NCBI RefSeq assembly: GCF_029227915.1
Contig: NC_079884.1
Span: 30,010,001-30,074,000, forward strand
DNA: 64,000 bases
From: Hydractinia symbiolongicarpus
Lineage: Eukaryota; Cnidaria; Hydrozoa; Anthoathecata; Hydractiniidae
Direction of reading: 5' to 3'
The translations under genes and the position numbers were made by a program. Shown piece after piece: positions 48,901 through 61,270 of the stretch; position 1 is the first letter of the stretch; each line of letters begins with the position of its first letter. Under the pieces are notes generated by a model. The model was not told the origin of the DNA. It searched no databases and saw nothing but the letters and a program-made list of their open reading frames with translations.

Positions 48901-51900
48901 AAACTTCTTTTATTCAGCGTCTCATCAAAAATGAAAACATTTTTAAAAACTACAAGTCTCATGGGCTTTAGTGGTGAAATAATAATTTAAAAAATCGTTT
49001 GGGAAATGAGTTTACTACCTGGGTACTTTCTTTGTATACTTTTGACTATACGGGCCGAGTCCGGGATTTACGGGAAATCGCGGGTTTTTGTTTGCCGGCG
49101 ATTAAACTTCTTTTATTCAGCGTCTCATCAAAAATGAAAACATTTTCAAAAACTACAAGTCTCATGGGCTTTAGTGGTGAAATAATAATTTAAAAAATTG
49201 TTTGGGAAATGGGTTTACTCCCTGGGTACTTTCTTTGTATACTTTTGACTATACGGGCCGAGTCCGGGATTTACGGGAAATCGTAAGTTTTCGTTTGCCG
49301 GCGATTAAACTTCTTTTATTCAGCGTCTCATCAAAAATGAAAACATTTTTGAAAACTACCAGTCTCATGCGTTTTAGTGGTGAAAAAATAAATTAAAAAA
49401 TAGTTCGGGAAATGAGTTTACTCCAGGGTACTTTCTTTGTATACTTTTGACTATACGGGCCAAGCCCGGGATTTACGGGAAATCGCGGGTTTTCGTTTGC
49501 CGGCGATTAAACTTCTTTTATTCAGCGTCTCATCAAAAATAAAAACATTTTTGAAAACTACAAGTCTTATGCGTTTTAGTGGTGAAAAAATAATTTAAAA
49601 AATCGTTCTGGAAATGAGTTTACTCACAGGGCACTTTATTTGTATACATTCGACTATACGGGCCAAGCCCGGGATTTACGGGAAATCGCGGGTTTTCGTT
49701 TGCCGGCGAATAAACTTCTTTTATTCAGCGTCTCATGAAAAATGAAAACATTTTTAAAAACTACAAGTCTCATGGGCTTTAGTGGTGAAATAATAATTTA
49801 AAAAATCGTTTGGAAAATGAGTTTACTACCTGAGTACTTTCTTCGTATACTTTTGACTATACGGGCCGAGTCCGGGATTTACGGGAAATCGCAGGTTTTC
49901 GTTTGCCGGCGATTAAACTTCTTTTACTCAGCGTCTCATCAAAAATGAAAACATTTTTGAAAACTACCAGTCTCATGCGTTTTAGTGGTGAAAAAATAAA
50001 TTAAAAAATAGTTCGGGAAATGAGTTTACTCCAGGGTACTTTCTTTGTATACTTTTGACTATACGGGCCAAGCCCGGGATTTACGGGAAATCGCGGGTTT
50101 TCGTTTGCCGGCGATTAAACTTCTTTTATTCAGGGTCTCATCAAAAATGAAAGCATTTTTAAAAACTACAAGTCTCATGGGCTTTAGTGGTGAAATAATA
50201 ATTTAAAAAATCGTTTGGAAAATGAGTTTACTACCTGGGTACTTTCTTTGTATACTTTTGACTATACGGGCCGCGTCCGGGATTTACGGGAAATCGCAGG
50301 TTTTCGTTTGCCGGCGATTAAACTTCTTTTACTCAGCGTCTCATCAAAAATGAAAACATTTTTGAAAACAACCAGTCTCATGCGTTTTAGTGGTGAAAAA
50401 ATAAATTAAAAAATAGTTTGGGAAATGAGTTTACTCCAGGGTACTTTCTTTGTATACTTTTGACTATACGGGCCAAGCCCGGGATTTACGGGAAATCGCG
50501 GGTTTTCGTTTGCCGGCGATTAAACTTCTTTTATTCAGGGTCTCATCAAAAATGAAAACATTTTTAAAAACTACAAGTCTCATGGGCTTTAGTGGTGAAA
50601 AGATAATTTAAAAAATCGTTTTGGAAATGAGTTTACTCACAGGGTACTTTCTTTGTATACATTCGACTATGCGGGCCAAGCCCGGGATTTACGGGAAATC
50701 GCGGATTTTCCTTTGCCGGCGATTAAACCTCTTTTATTCAGCGTCTCATCAAAAATAAAAACATTTTTGAAAACTACAAGTCTTATGCGTTTTAGTGGTG
50801 AAAAAATAATTTAAAAAATCGTTCTGGAAATGAGTTTACTCACAGGGTACTTTCTTTGTATACATTCGACTATACGGGCCAAGCCGGGATTTACGGGAAA
50901 TTCCGGGTTTTCGTTTGCCGGCGATTAAACTTCTTTTATTCAGCGTCTCATCAAAAATGAAAACATTTTTAAAAACTGCAAGTCTCATGGGCTTTAGTGG
51001 TGAAATAATAATTTAAAAAATCGTTTGGAAAATGAGTTTACTACCATGGTACTTTCTTTGTATACTTTTGACTATACGGGCCGCGTCCGGGATTTACGGG
51101 AAATCGCAGGTTTTCGTTTGCCGGCGATTAAACTTCTTTTACTCAGCGTCTCATCAAAAATGAAAACATTTTTGAAAACTACCAGTCTCATGCGTTTTAG
51201 TGGTGAAAAAATAAATTAAAAAATAGTTCGGGAAATGAGTTTACTCCAGGATACTTTCTTTGTATACTTTTGACTATACGGGCCAAGCCCGGGATTTACG
51301 GGAAATCGCGGGTTTTCGTTTGCCGGCGATTAAACTTCTTTTATTCAGGGTCTCATCAAAAATGAAAACATTTTTAAAAACTACAAGTCTCATGGGCTTT
51401 AGTGGTGATAAGATAATTTAAAAAATCGTTTTGGAAATGAGTTTACTCACAGGGTACTTTCTTTGTATACATTCGACTATGCGGGCCAAGCCCGGGATTT
51501 ACGGGAAATCGCGGATTTTCCTTTGCCGGCGATTAAACCTCTTTTATTCAGCGTCTCATCAAAAATAAAAACATTTTTGAAAACTACAAGTCTTATGTGT
51601 TTTAGTGGTGAAAAAATAATTTAAAAAATCGTTCTGGAAATGAGTTTACTCACAGGGTACTTTCTTTGTATACATTCGACTATACGGGCCAAGCCGGGAT
51701 TTACGGGAAATTCCGGGATTTCGTTTGCCGGCGATTAAACCACTTTCATTAAGCGTCTCATCAAAAATGAAAACATCTTTGAAAACTGCAAGTCTCATGC
51801 GTTTTAGTGGTTAAAAGATAATTTAAAAAATCGTTTTGGAAATGAGCTAACTCCCTGGGTACTTTCTTTGTATATTTTTGACTATGCGGGCCGAGTCCGG

Positions 51901-54453
51901 GGTTTACGGGAAATGGCGGGTTTTCGTTTGCCGGCGATTAAAATTCTTTTATTCAGCGTCTCATCAAAAATGAAAACATTTCTGAAAACTACAAGTCTCA
52001 TGCGTTTTAGTGGTGAAAAAATAAATTAAAAAATCGTTCGGGAAATGAGTTTACTCCCTGGGTACTTTCTTTGTATACTTTTGACTATACGGGCTGAGTC
52101 CGGGATTTACGGGAAATCGCGGGTTTTCGTTTGCCGGCGATTAAACTTCTTTTATTCAGCGTCTCATCAAAAATGAAAACATTTTCAAAAACTACAAGTC
52201 TCATGGGCTTTAGTGGTGAAATAATAATTTAAAAAATCGTTTGGGAAATGAGTTTACTCCCTGGGTACTTTTGACTATACGGGCCGAGTCCGGGATTTAC
52301 GGGAAATCGCAGGTTTTCGTTTGCCGGCGATTAAACTTCTTTTACTCAGCGTCTCATCAAAAATGAAAACATTTTTGAAAACTACCAGTCTCATGCGTTT
52401 TAGTGGTGAAAAAATAAATTAAAAAATAGTTCGGGAAAAGAGTTTACTCCAGGGTACTTTCTTTGTATACTTTTGACTATACGGGCCAAGCCCGGGATTT
52501 ACGGGAAATCGCGGGTTTTCGTTTGCCGGCGATTAAACTTCTTTTATTCAGCGTCTCATCAAAAATAAAAACATTTTTGAAAACTACAAGTCTTATGCGT
52601 TTTAGTGGTGAAAAAATAATTTAAAAAATCGTTCTGGAAATGAGTTTACTCACAGGGCACTTTCTTTGTATACATTCGACTATACGGGCCAAGCCCGGGA
52701 TTTACGGGAAATCGCGGGTTTTCGTTTGCCGGCGATTAAACTTCTTTTATTCAGCGTCTCAACAAAAATGAAAACATTTTTAAAAACTACAAGTCTCATG
52801 GGCTTTAGTGGTGAAATAATAATTTAAAAAATCGTTTGGGAAATGAGTTTACTCCCTGGGTACTTTCTTTGTATACTTTTGACTATACGGGCCAAGCCCG
52901 GGATTTACGGGAAATCGCGGGATTTCGTTTGCCGGCGATTAAACCACTTTCATTAAGCGTCTCATCAAAAATGAAAACATCTTTGAAAACTGCAAGTCTC
53001 ATGCGTTTTAGTGGTGAAAAGATAATTTAAAAAATCGTTTTGGAAATGAGCTAACTCCCTGGGTACTTTCTTTGTATACTTTTGACTATGCGGACCGAGT
53101 CCGGGGTTTACGGGAAATGGCGGGTTTTCGTTTGCCGGCGATTAAAATTCTTTTATTCAGCGTCTCCTCAAAAATGAAAACATTTTTGAAAACTACAAGT
53201 CTCATGCGTTTTAGTGGTGAAAAGATAATTTAAAAAATCGTTTTGGAAATGAGTTTACTCACAGGGTACTTTCTTTGTATACATTCGACTTTACGGGCCA
53301 AGCCCGGGATTTACGGGAAATCGCGGGTTTTCGTTTGCCGGCGATTAAACCACTTTCATTAGGCGTCTCATCAAAAATGAAAACATTTCTGAAAACTACA
53401 AGTCTCATGCGTTTTAGTGGTGAAAAAATAAATTAAAAAATCGTTCGGGAAATGAGTTTACTCCCTGGGTACTTTCTTTGTATACTTTTGACTATACGGG
53501 CCGAGTCCGGGATTTACGGGAAATCGCGGGTTTTCGTTTGCCGGCGATTAAACTTCTTTTATTCAGCGTCTCATCAAAAATGAAAACATTTTTAAAAACT
53601 ACAAGTCTCATGGGCTTTAGTGGTGAAATAATAATTTAAAAAATCGTTTGGAAAATGAGTTTACTACCTGGGTACTTTCTTTGTATACTTTTGACTATAC
53701 GGGCCGCGTCCGGGATTTACGGGAAATCGCAGGTTTTCGTTTGCCGGCGATTAAACTTCTTTTACTCAGCGTCTCATCAAAAATGAAAACATTTTTGAAA
53801 ACTACCAGTCTCATGCGTTTTAGTGGTGAAAAAATAAATTAAAAAATAGTTCGGGAAATGAGTTTACTCCAGGGTACTTTCTTTGTATACTTTTGACTAT
53901 ACGGGCCAAGCCCGGGATTTACGGGAAATCGCGGGTTTTCGTTTGCCGGCGATTAAACTTCTTTTATTCAGGGTCTCATCAAAAATGAAAACATTTTTAA
54001 AAACTACAAGTCTCATGGGCTTTAGTGGTGAAAAGATAATTTAAAAAATCGTTTTGGAAATGAGTTTACTCACAGGGTACTTTCTTTGTATACATTCGAC
54101 TATGCGGGCCAAGCCCGGGATTTACGGGAAATCGCGGGTTTTCCTTTGCCGGCGATTAAACCTCTTTTATTCAGCGTCTCATCAAAAATAAAAACATTTT
54201 TGAAAACTACAAGTCTTATGCGTTTTAGTGGTGAAAAAATAATTTAAAAAATCGTTCTGGAAATGAGTTTACTCACAGGGTACTTTCTTTGTATACATTC
54301 GACTATACGGGCCAAGCCGGGATTTACGGGAAATTGCGGGATTTCGTTTGCCGGCGATTAAACCACTTTCATTAAGCGTCTCATCAAAAATGAAAACATC
54401 TTTGAAAACTGCAAGTCTCATGCGTTTTAGTGGTTAAAAGATAATTTAAAAAA

Positions 54454-54656
54454 TCGTTTTGGAAATGAGCTAACTCCCTGGGTACTTTCTTTGTATACTT
54501 TTGACTATGCGGGCCGAGTCCGGGGTTTACGGGAAATGGCGGGTTTTCGTTTGCCGGCGATTAAAATTCTTTTATTCAGCGTCTCATCAAAAATGAAAAC
54601 ATTTTTGAAAACTACAAGTCTCATGCGTTTTAGTGGTGAAAATTTAATTTAAAAAA
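54454..54656 (+). repeat. Exemplar monomer, class T (203 bp)
   Basis: Reference unit for class T. Diagnostic features are GAGCTAACTCCCTGGG, TTTTGACTATGCGGG, a core with GAGTCCGGGG and GGGAAATGGCGGG, then ATTAAAATTC (or ATTAAACTTC earlier in the array). The TAA within GCTAAC closes the frame that stays open in class P. T units are sparse and easy to recognise, so I used them as the main markers of higher-order periodicity. Their GAG anchors lie for example at 8, 616, 1225, 1833, 3860, 4469, 5076, 5885, 30195, 31399, 32818, 34224, 35428, 36847, 38051 and 39864. None is seen between about 42300 and 51840. Confidence 0.92.
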
Positions 54657-57600
54657 TCGTTTTGGAAATGAGTTTACTCACAGGGTACTTTCTTTGTATA
54701 CATTCGACTATACGGGCCAAGCCCGGGATTTACGGGAAATCGCGGGATTTCGTTTGCCGGCAATTAAACCACTTTCATTAAGCGTCTCATCAAAAATGAA
54801 AACATTTCTGAAAACTACAAGTCTCATGCGTTTTAGTGGTGAAAAAATAAATTAAAAAATCGTTCGGGAAATGAGTTTACTCCCTGGGTACTTTCTTTGT
54901 ATACTTTTGACTATACGGGCTGAGTCCGGGATTTACGGGAAATCGCGGGTTTTCGTTTGCCGGCGATTAAACTTCTTTTATTCAGCGTCTCATCAAAAAT
55001 GAAAACATTTTCAAAAACTACAAGTCTCATGGGCTTTAGTGGTGATATAATAATTTAAAAAATCGTTTGGGAAATGAGTTTACTCCCTGGGTACTTTTGA
55101 CTATACGGGCCGAGTCCGGGATTTACGGGAAATGGCGGGTTTTCGTTTGCCGGCGATTAAAATTCTTTTATTCAGCGTCTCCTCAAAAATGAAAACATTT
55201 TTGAAAACTACAAGTCTCATGCGTTTTAGTGGTGAAAAGATAATTTAAAAAATCGTTTTGGAAATGAGTTTACTCACAGGGTACTTTCTTTGTATACATT
55301 CGACTATACGGGCCAAGCCCGGGATTTACGGGAAATCGCGGGTTTTCCTTTGCCGGCGATTAAACCTCTTTTATTCAGCGTCTCATCAAAATTAAAAACA
55401 TTTTTGAAAACTACAAGTCTTATGCGTTTTAGTGGTGAAAAAATAATTTAAAAAATCGTTCTGGAAATGAGTTTACTCACAGGGTACTTTCTTTGTATAC
55501 ATTCGACTATACGGGCCAAGCCGGGATTTACGGGAAATTGCGGAATTTCGTTTGCCGGCGATTAAACCACTTTCATTAAGCGTCTCATCAAAAATGAAAA
55601 CATCTTTGAAAACTGCAAGTCTTATGTGTTTTAGTGGTGAAAAAATAATTTAAAAAATCGTTCTGGAAATGAGTTTACTCACAGGGTACTTTCTTTGTAT
55701 ACATTCGACTATACGGGCCAAGCCGGGATTTACGGGAAATTCCGGGATTTCGTTTGCCGGCGATTAAACCACTTTCATTAAGCGTCTCATCAAAAATGAA
55801 AACATCTTTGCAAACTGCAAGTCTCATGCGTTTTAGTGGTTAAAAGATAATTTAAAAAATCGTTTTGGAAATGAGCTAACTCCCTGGGTACTTTCTTTGT
55901 ATATTTTTGACTATGCGGGCCGAGTCCGGGGTTTACGGGAAATGGCGGGTTTTCGTTTGCCGGCGATTAAAATTCTTTTATTCAGCGTCTCATCAAAAAT
56001 GAAAACATTTCTGAAAACTACAAGTCTCATGCGTTTTAGTGGTGAAAAAATAAATTAAAAAATCGTTCGGGAAATGAGTTTACTCCCTGGGTACTTTCTT
56101 TGTATACTTTTGACTATACGGGCTGAGTCCGGGATTTACGGGAAATCGCGGGTTTTCGTTTGCCGGCGATTAAACTTCTTTTATTCAGCGTCTCATCAAA
56201 AATGAAAACATTTTCAAAAACTACAAGTCTCATGGGCTTTAGTGGTGAAATAATAATTTAAAAAATCGTTTGGGAAATGAGTTTACTCCCTGGGTACTTT
56301 TGACTATACGGGCCGAGTCCGGGATTTACGGGAAATCGCAGGTTTTCGTTTGCCGGCGATTAAACTTCTTTTACTCAGCGTCTCATCAAAAATGAAAACA
56401 TTTTTGAAAACTACCAGTCTCATGCGTTTTAGTGGTGAAAAAATAAATTAAAAAATAGTTCGGGAAAAGAGTTTACTCCAGGGTACTTTCTTTGTATACT
56501 TTTGACTATACGGGCCAAGCCCGGGATTTACGGGAAATCGCGGGTTTTCGTTTGCCGGCGATTAAACTTCTTTTATTCAGCGTCTCATCAAAAATAAAAA
56601 CATTTTTGAAAACTACAAGTCTTATGCGTTTTAGTGGTGAAAAAATAATTTAAAAAATCGTTCTGGAAATGAGTTTACTCACAGGGCACTTTCTTTGTAT
56701 ACATTCGACTATACGGGCCAAGCCCGGGATTTACGGGAAATCGCGGGTTTTCGTTTGCCGGCGATTAAACTTCTTTTATTCAGCGTCTCAACAAAAATGA
56801 AAACATTTTTGAAAACTACAAGTCTCATGCGTTTTAGTGGTGAAAATTTAATTTAAAAAATCGTTTTGGAAATGAGTTTACTCACAGGGTACTTTCTTTG
56901 TATACATTCGACTATACGGGCCAAGCCCGGGATTTACGGGAAATCGCGGGATTTCGTTTGCCGGCGATTAAACCACTTTCATTAAGCGTCTCATCAAAAA
57001 TGAAAACATTTCTGAAAACTACAAGTCTCATGCGTTTTAGTGGTGAAAAAATAAATTAAAAAATCGTTCGGGAAATGAGTTTACTCCCTGGGTACTTTCT
57101 TTGTATACTTTTGACTATACGGGCTGAGTCCGGGATTTACGGGAAATCGCGGGTTTTCGTTTGCCGGCGATTAAACTTCTTTTATTCAGCGTCTCATCAA
57201 AAATGAAAACATTTTCAAAAACTACAAGTCTCATGGGCTTTAGTGGTGATATAATAATTTAAAAAATCGTTTGGGAAATGAGTTTACTCCCTGGGTACTT
57301 TTGACTATACGGGCCGAGTCCGGGATTTACGGGAAATGGCGGGTTTTCGTTTGCCGGCGATTAAAATTCTTTTATTCAGCGTCTCCTCAAAAATGAAAAC
57401 ATTTTTGAAAACTACAAGTCTCATGCGTTTTAGTGGTGAAAAGATAATTTAAAAAATCGTTTTGGAAATGAGTTTACTCACAGGGTACTTTCTTTGTATA
57501 CATTCGACTATACGGGCCAAGCCCGGGATTTACGGGAAATCGCGGGTTTTCCTTTGCCGGCGATTAAACCTCTTTTATTCAGCGTCTCATCAAAATTAAA

Positions 57601-58610
57601 AACATTTTTGAAAACTACAAGTCTTATGCGTTTTAGTGGTGAAAAAATAATTTAAAAAATCGTTCTGGAAATGAGTTTACTCACAGGGTACTTTCTTTGT
57701 ATACATTCGACTATACGGGCCAAGCCGGGATTTACGGGAAATTGCGGGATTTCGTTTGCCGGCGATTAAACCACTTTCATTAAGCGTCTCATCAAAAATG
57801 AAAACATCTTTGAAAACTGCAAGTCTTATGTGTTTTAGTGGTGAAAAAATAATTTAAAAAATCGTTCTGGAAATGAGTTTACTCACAGGGTACTTTCTTT
57901 GTATACATTCGACTATACGGGCCAAGCCGGGATTTACGGGAAATTCCGGGATTTCGTTTGCCGGCGATTAAACCACTTTCATTAAGCGTCTCATCAAAAA
58001 TGAAAACATCTTTGCAAACTGCAAGTCTCATGCGTTTTAGTGGTTAAAAGATAATTTAAAAAATCGTTTTGGAAATGAGCTAACTCCCTGGGTACTTTCT
58101 TTGTATATTTTTGACTATGCGGGCCGAGTCCGGGGTTTACGGGAAATGGCGGGTTTTCGTTTGCCGGCGATTAAAATTCTTTTATTCAGCGTCTCATCAA
58201 AAATGAAAACATTTCTGAAAACTACAAGTCTCATGCGTTTTAGTGGTGAAAAAATAAATTAAAAAATCGTTCGGGAAATGAGTTTACTCCCTGGGTACTT
58301 TCTTTGTATACTTTTGACTATACGGGCTGAGTCCGGGATTTACGGGAAATCGCGGGTTTTCGTTTGCCGGCGATTAAACTTCTTTTATTCAGCGTCTCAT
58401 CAAAAATGAAAACATTTTCAAAAACTACAAGTCTCATGGGCTTTAGTGGTGAAATAATAATTTAAAAAATCGTTTGGGAAATGAGTTTACTCCCTGGGTA
58501 CTTTTGACTATACGGGCCGAGTCCGGGATTTACGGGAAATCGCAGGTTTTCGTTTGCCGGCGATTAAACTTCTTTTACTCAGCGTCTCATCAAAAATGAA
58601 AACATTTTTG
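54620..58610 (+). repeat. 2204-bp tandem duplication within copy B
   Basis: GAAAATTTAATTT at 54641 recurs at 56845, and T anchor 55873 recurs at 58077, offset 2204. The join is inside a monomer near 56790-56830: CTCAACAAAAATG (expected to continue as a TTTTTAAAAAC unit) instead runs into TTTTTGAAAAC and GAAAATTTAATTT. The second copy then skips one monomer near 58580-58620, passing from a P unit straight into AAGTCTTATGCG and CACAGGGCAC. The net gain over copy A is 2002 bp, equal to the observed offset change of 21649 to 23651. Confidence 0.88.
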
Positions 58611-59864
58611 AAAACTACAAGTCTTATGCGTTTTAGTGGTGAAAAAATAATTTAAAAAATCGTTCTGGAAATGAGTTTACTCACAGGGCACTTTCTTTGT
58701 ATACATTCGACTATACGGGCCAAGCCCGGGATTTACGGGAAATCGCGGGTTTTCGTTTGCCGGCGATTAAACTTCTTTTATTCAGCGTCTCAACAAAAAT
58801 GAAAACATTTTTAAAAACTACAAGTCTCATGGGCTTTAGTGGTGAAATAATAATTTAAAAAATCGTTTGGGAAATGAGTTTACTCCCTGGGTACTTTCTT
58901 TGTATACTTTTGACTATACGGGCCAAGCCCGGGATTTACGGGAAATCGCGGGATTTCGTTTGCCGGCGATTAAACCACTTTCATTAAGCGTCTCATCAAA
59001 AATGAAAACATCTTTGAAAACTGCAAGTCTCATGCGTTTTAGTGGTGAAAAGATAATTTAAAAAATCGTTTTGGAAATGAGCTAACTCCCTGGGTACTTT
59101 CTTTGTATACTTTTGACTATGCGGACCGAGTCCGGGGTTTACGGGAAATGGCGGGTTTTCGTTTGCCGGCGATTAAAATTCTTTTATTCAGCGTCTCCTC
59201 AAAAATGAAAACATTTTTGAAAACTACAAGTCTCATGCGTTTTAGTGGTGAAAAGATAATTTAAAAAATCGTTTTGGAAATGAGTTTACTCACAGGGTAC
59301 TTTCTTTGTATACATTCGACTTTACGGGCCAAGCCCGGGATTTACGGGAAATCGCGGGTTTTCGTTTGCCGGCGATTAAACCACTTTCATTAGGCGTCTC
59401 ATCAAAAATGAAAACATTTCTGAAAACTACAAGTCTCATGCGTTTTAGTGGTGAAAAAATAAATTAAAAAATCGTTCGGGAAATGAGTTTACTCCCTGGG
59501 TACTTTTGACTATACGGGCCGAGTCCGGGATTTACGGGAAATGGCGGGTTTTCGTTTGCCGGCGATTAAACTTCTTTTATTCAGCGTCTCATCAAAAATG
59601 AAAACATTTTTAAAAACTACAAGTCTCATGGGCTTTAGTGGTGAAATAATAATTTAAAAAATCGTTTGGAAAATGAGTTTACTACCTGGGTACTTTCTTT
59701 GTATACTTTTGACTATACGGGCCGCGTCCGGGATTTACGGGAAATCGCAGGTTTTCGTTTGCCGGCGATTAAACTTCTTTTACTCAGCGTCTCATCAAAA
59801 ATGAAAACATTTTTGAAAACTACCAGTCTCATGCGTTTTAGTGGTGAAAAAATAAATTAAAAAA

Positions 59865-60066
59865 TAGTTCGGGAAATGAGTTTACTCCAGGGTACTTTCT
59901 TTGTATACTTTTGACTATACGGGCCAAGCCCGGGATTTACGGGAAATCGCGGGTTTTCGTTTGCCGGCGATTAAACTTCTTTTATTCAGGGTCTCATCAA
60001 AAATGAAAACATTTTTAAAAACTACAAGTCTCATGGGCTTTAGTGGTGAAAAGATAATTTAAAAAA
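59865..60066 (+). repeat. Exemplar monomer, class D (202 bp, CTCCAGGG)
   Basis: Reference unit for class D. CTCCAGGGTAC replaces CTCCCTGGGTAC or CTCACAGGGTAC and is one base shorter, giving a 202-bp unit and a +1 frame change. It is usually preceded by TAGTTCGGG or TCGTTCGGG and follows a unit ending GAAAAAATAAATTAAAAAA. It occurs throughout, for example near 3655, 8120, 13390, 16020, 27370 and 32215. Because it shifts the reading frame, it is one reason the repeated ORF cannot be under coding constraint. Confidence 0.9.
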
Positions 60067-61080
60067 TCGTTTTGGAAATGAGTTTACTCACAGGGTACTT
60101 TCTTTGTATACATTCGACTATGCGGGCCAAGCCCGGGATTTACGGGAAATCGCGGGTTTTCCTTTGCCGGCGATTAAACCTCTTTTATTCAGCGTCTCAT
60201 CAAAAATAAAAACATTTTTGAAAACTACAAGTCTTATGCGTTTTAGTGGTGAAAAAATAATTTAAAAAATCGTTCTGGAAATGAGTTTACTCACAGGGTA
60301 CTTTCTTTGTATACATTCGACTATACGGGCCAAGCCGGGATTTACGGGAAATTGCGGGATTTCGTTTGCCGGCGATTAAACCACTTTCATTAAGCGTCTC
60401 ATCAAAAATGAAAACATCTTTGAAAACTGCAAGTCTCATGCGTTTTAGTGGTTAAAAGATAATTTAAAAAATCGTTTTGGAAATGAGCTAACTCCCTGGG
60501 TACTTTCTTTGTATACTTTTGACTATGCGGGCCGAGTCCGGGGTTTACGGGAAATGGCGGGTTTTCGTTTGCCGGCGATTAAAATTCTTTTATTCAGCGT
60601 CTCATCAAAAATGAAAACATTTTTGAAAACTACAAGTCTCATGCGTTTTAGTGGTGAAAATTTAATTTAAAAAATCGTTTTGGAAATGAGTTTACTCACA
60701 GGGTACTTTCTTTGTATACATTCGACTATACGGGCCAAGCCCGGGATTTACGGGAAATAGCGGGTTTTCGTTTGCCGGCGATTAAACCACTTTCATTAAG
60801 CGTCTCATCAAAAATGAAAACATTTCTGAAAACTACAAGTCTCATGCGTTTTAGTGGTGAAAAAATAAATTAAAAAATCGTTCGGGAAATGAGTTTACTC
60901 CCTGGGTACTTTCTTTGTATACTTTTGACTATACGGGCTGAGTCCGGGATTTACGGGAAATCGCGGGTTTTCGTTTGCCGGCGATTAAACTTCTTTTATT
61001 CAGCGTCTCATCAAAAATGAAAACATTTTCAAAAACTACAAGTCTCATGGGCTTTAGTGGTGATATAATAATTTAAAAAA

Positions 61081-61270
61081 TCGTTTGGGAAATGAGTTTA
61101 CTCCCTGGGTACTTTTGACTATACGGGCCGAGTCCGGGATTTACGGGAAATGGCGGGTTTTCGTTTGCCGGCGATTAAAATTCTTTTATTCAGCGTCTCC
61201 TCAAAAATGAAAACATTTTTGAAAACTACAAGTCTCATGCGTTTTAGTGGTGAAAAGATAATTTAAAAAA
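61081..61270 (+). repeat. 190-bp monomer with 13-bp deletion (exemplar)
   Basis: GGGTACTTTTGAC replaces the normal longer sequence in which TACTTT, CTTTGTA and TACTTT come in order. The lost 13 bp lie between two TACTTT direct repeats, as expected for slippage or microhomology deletion. Thirteen units in the window carry it (GGG at 30614, 33440, 34643, 37469, 38663, 52263, 55089, 56292, 57293, 58495, 59498, 61107, 62311), all within the 20-mer HOR and its copy. None is found before 30.6 kb or between 38.7 and 52.2 kb. Confidence 0.93.
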
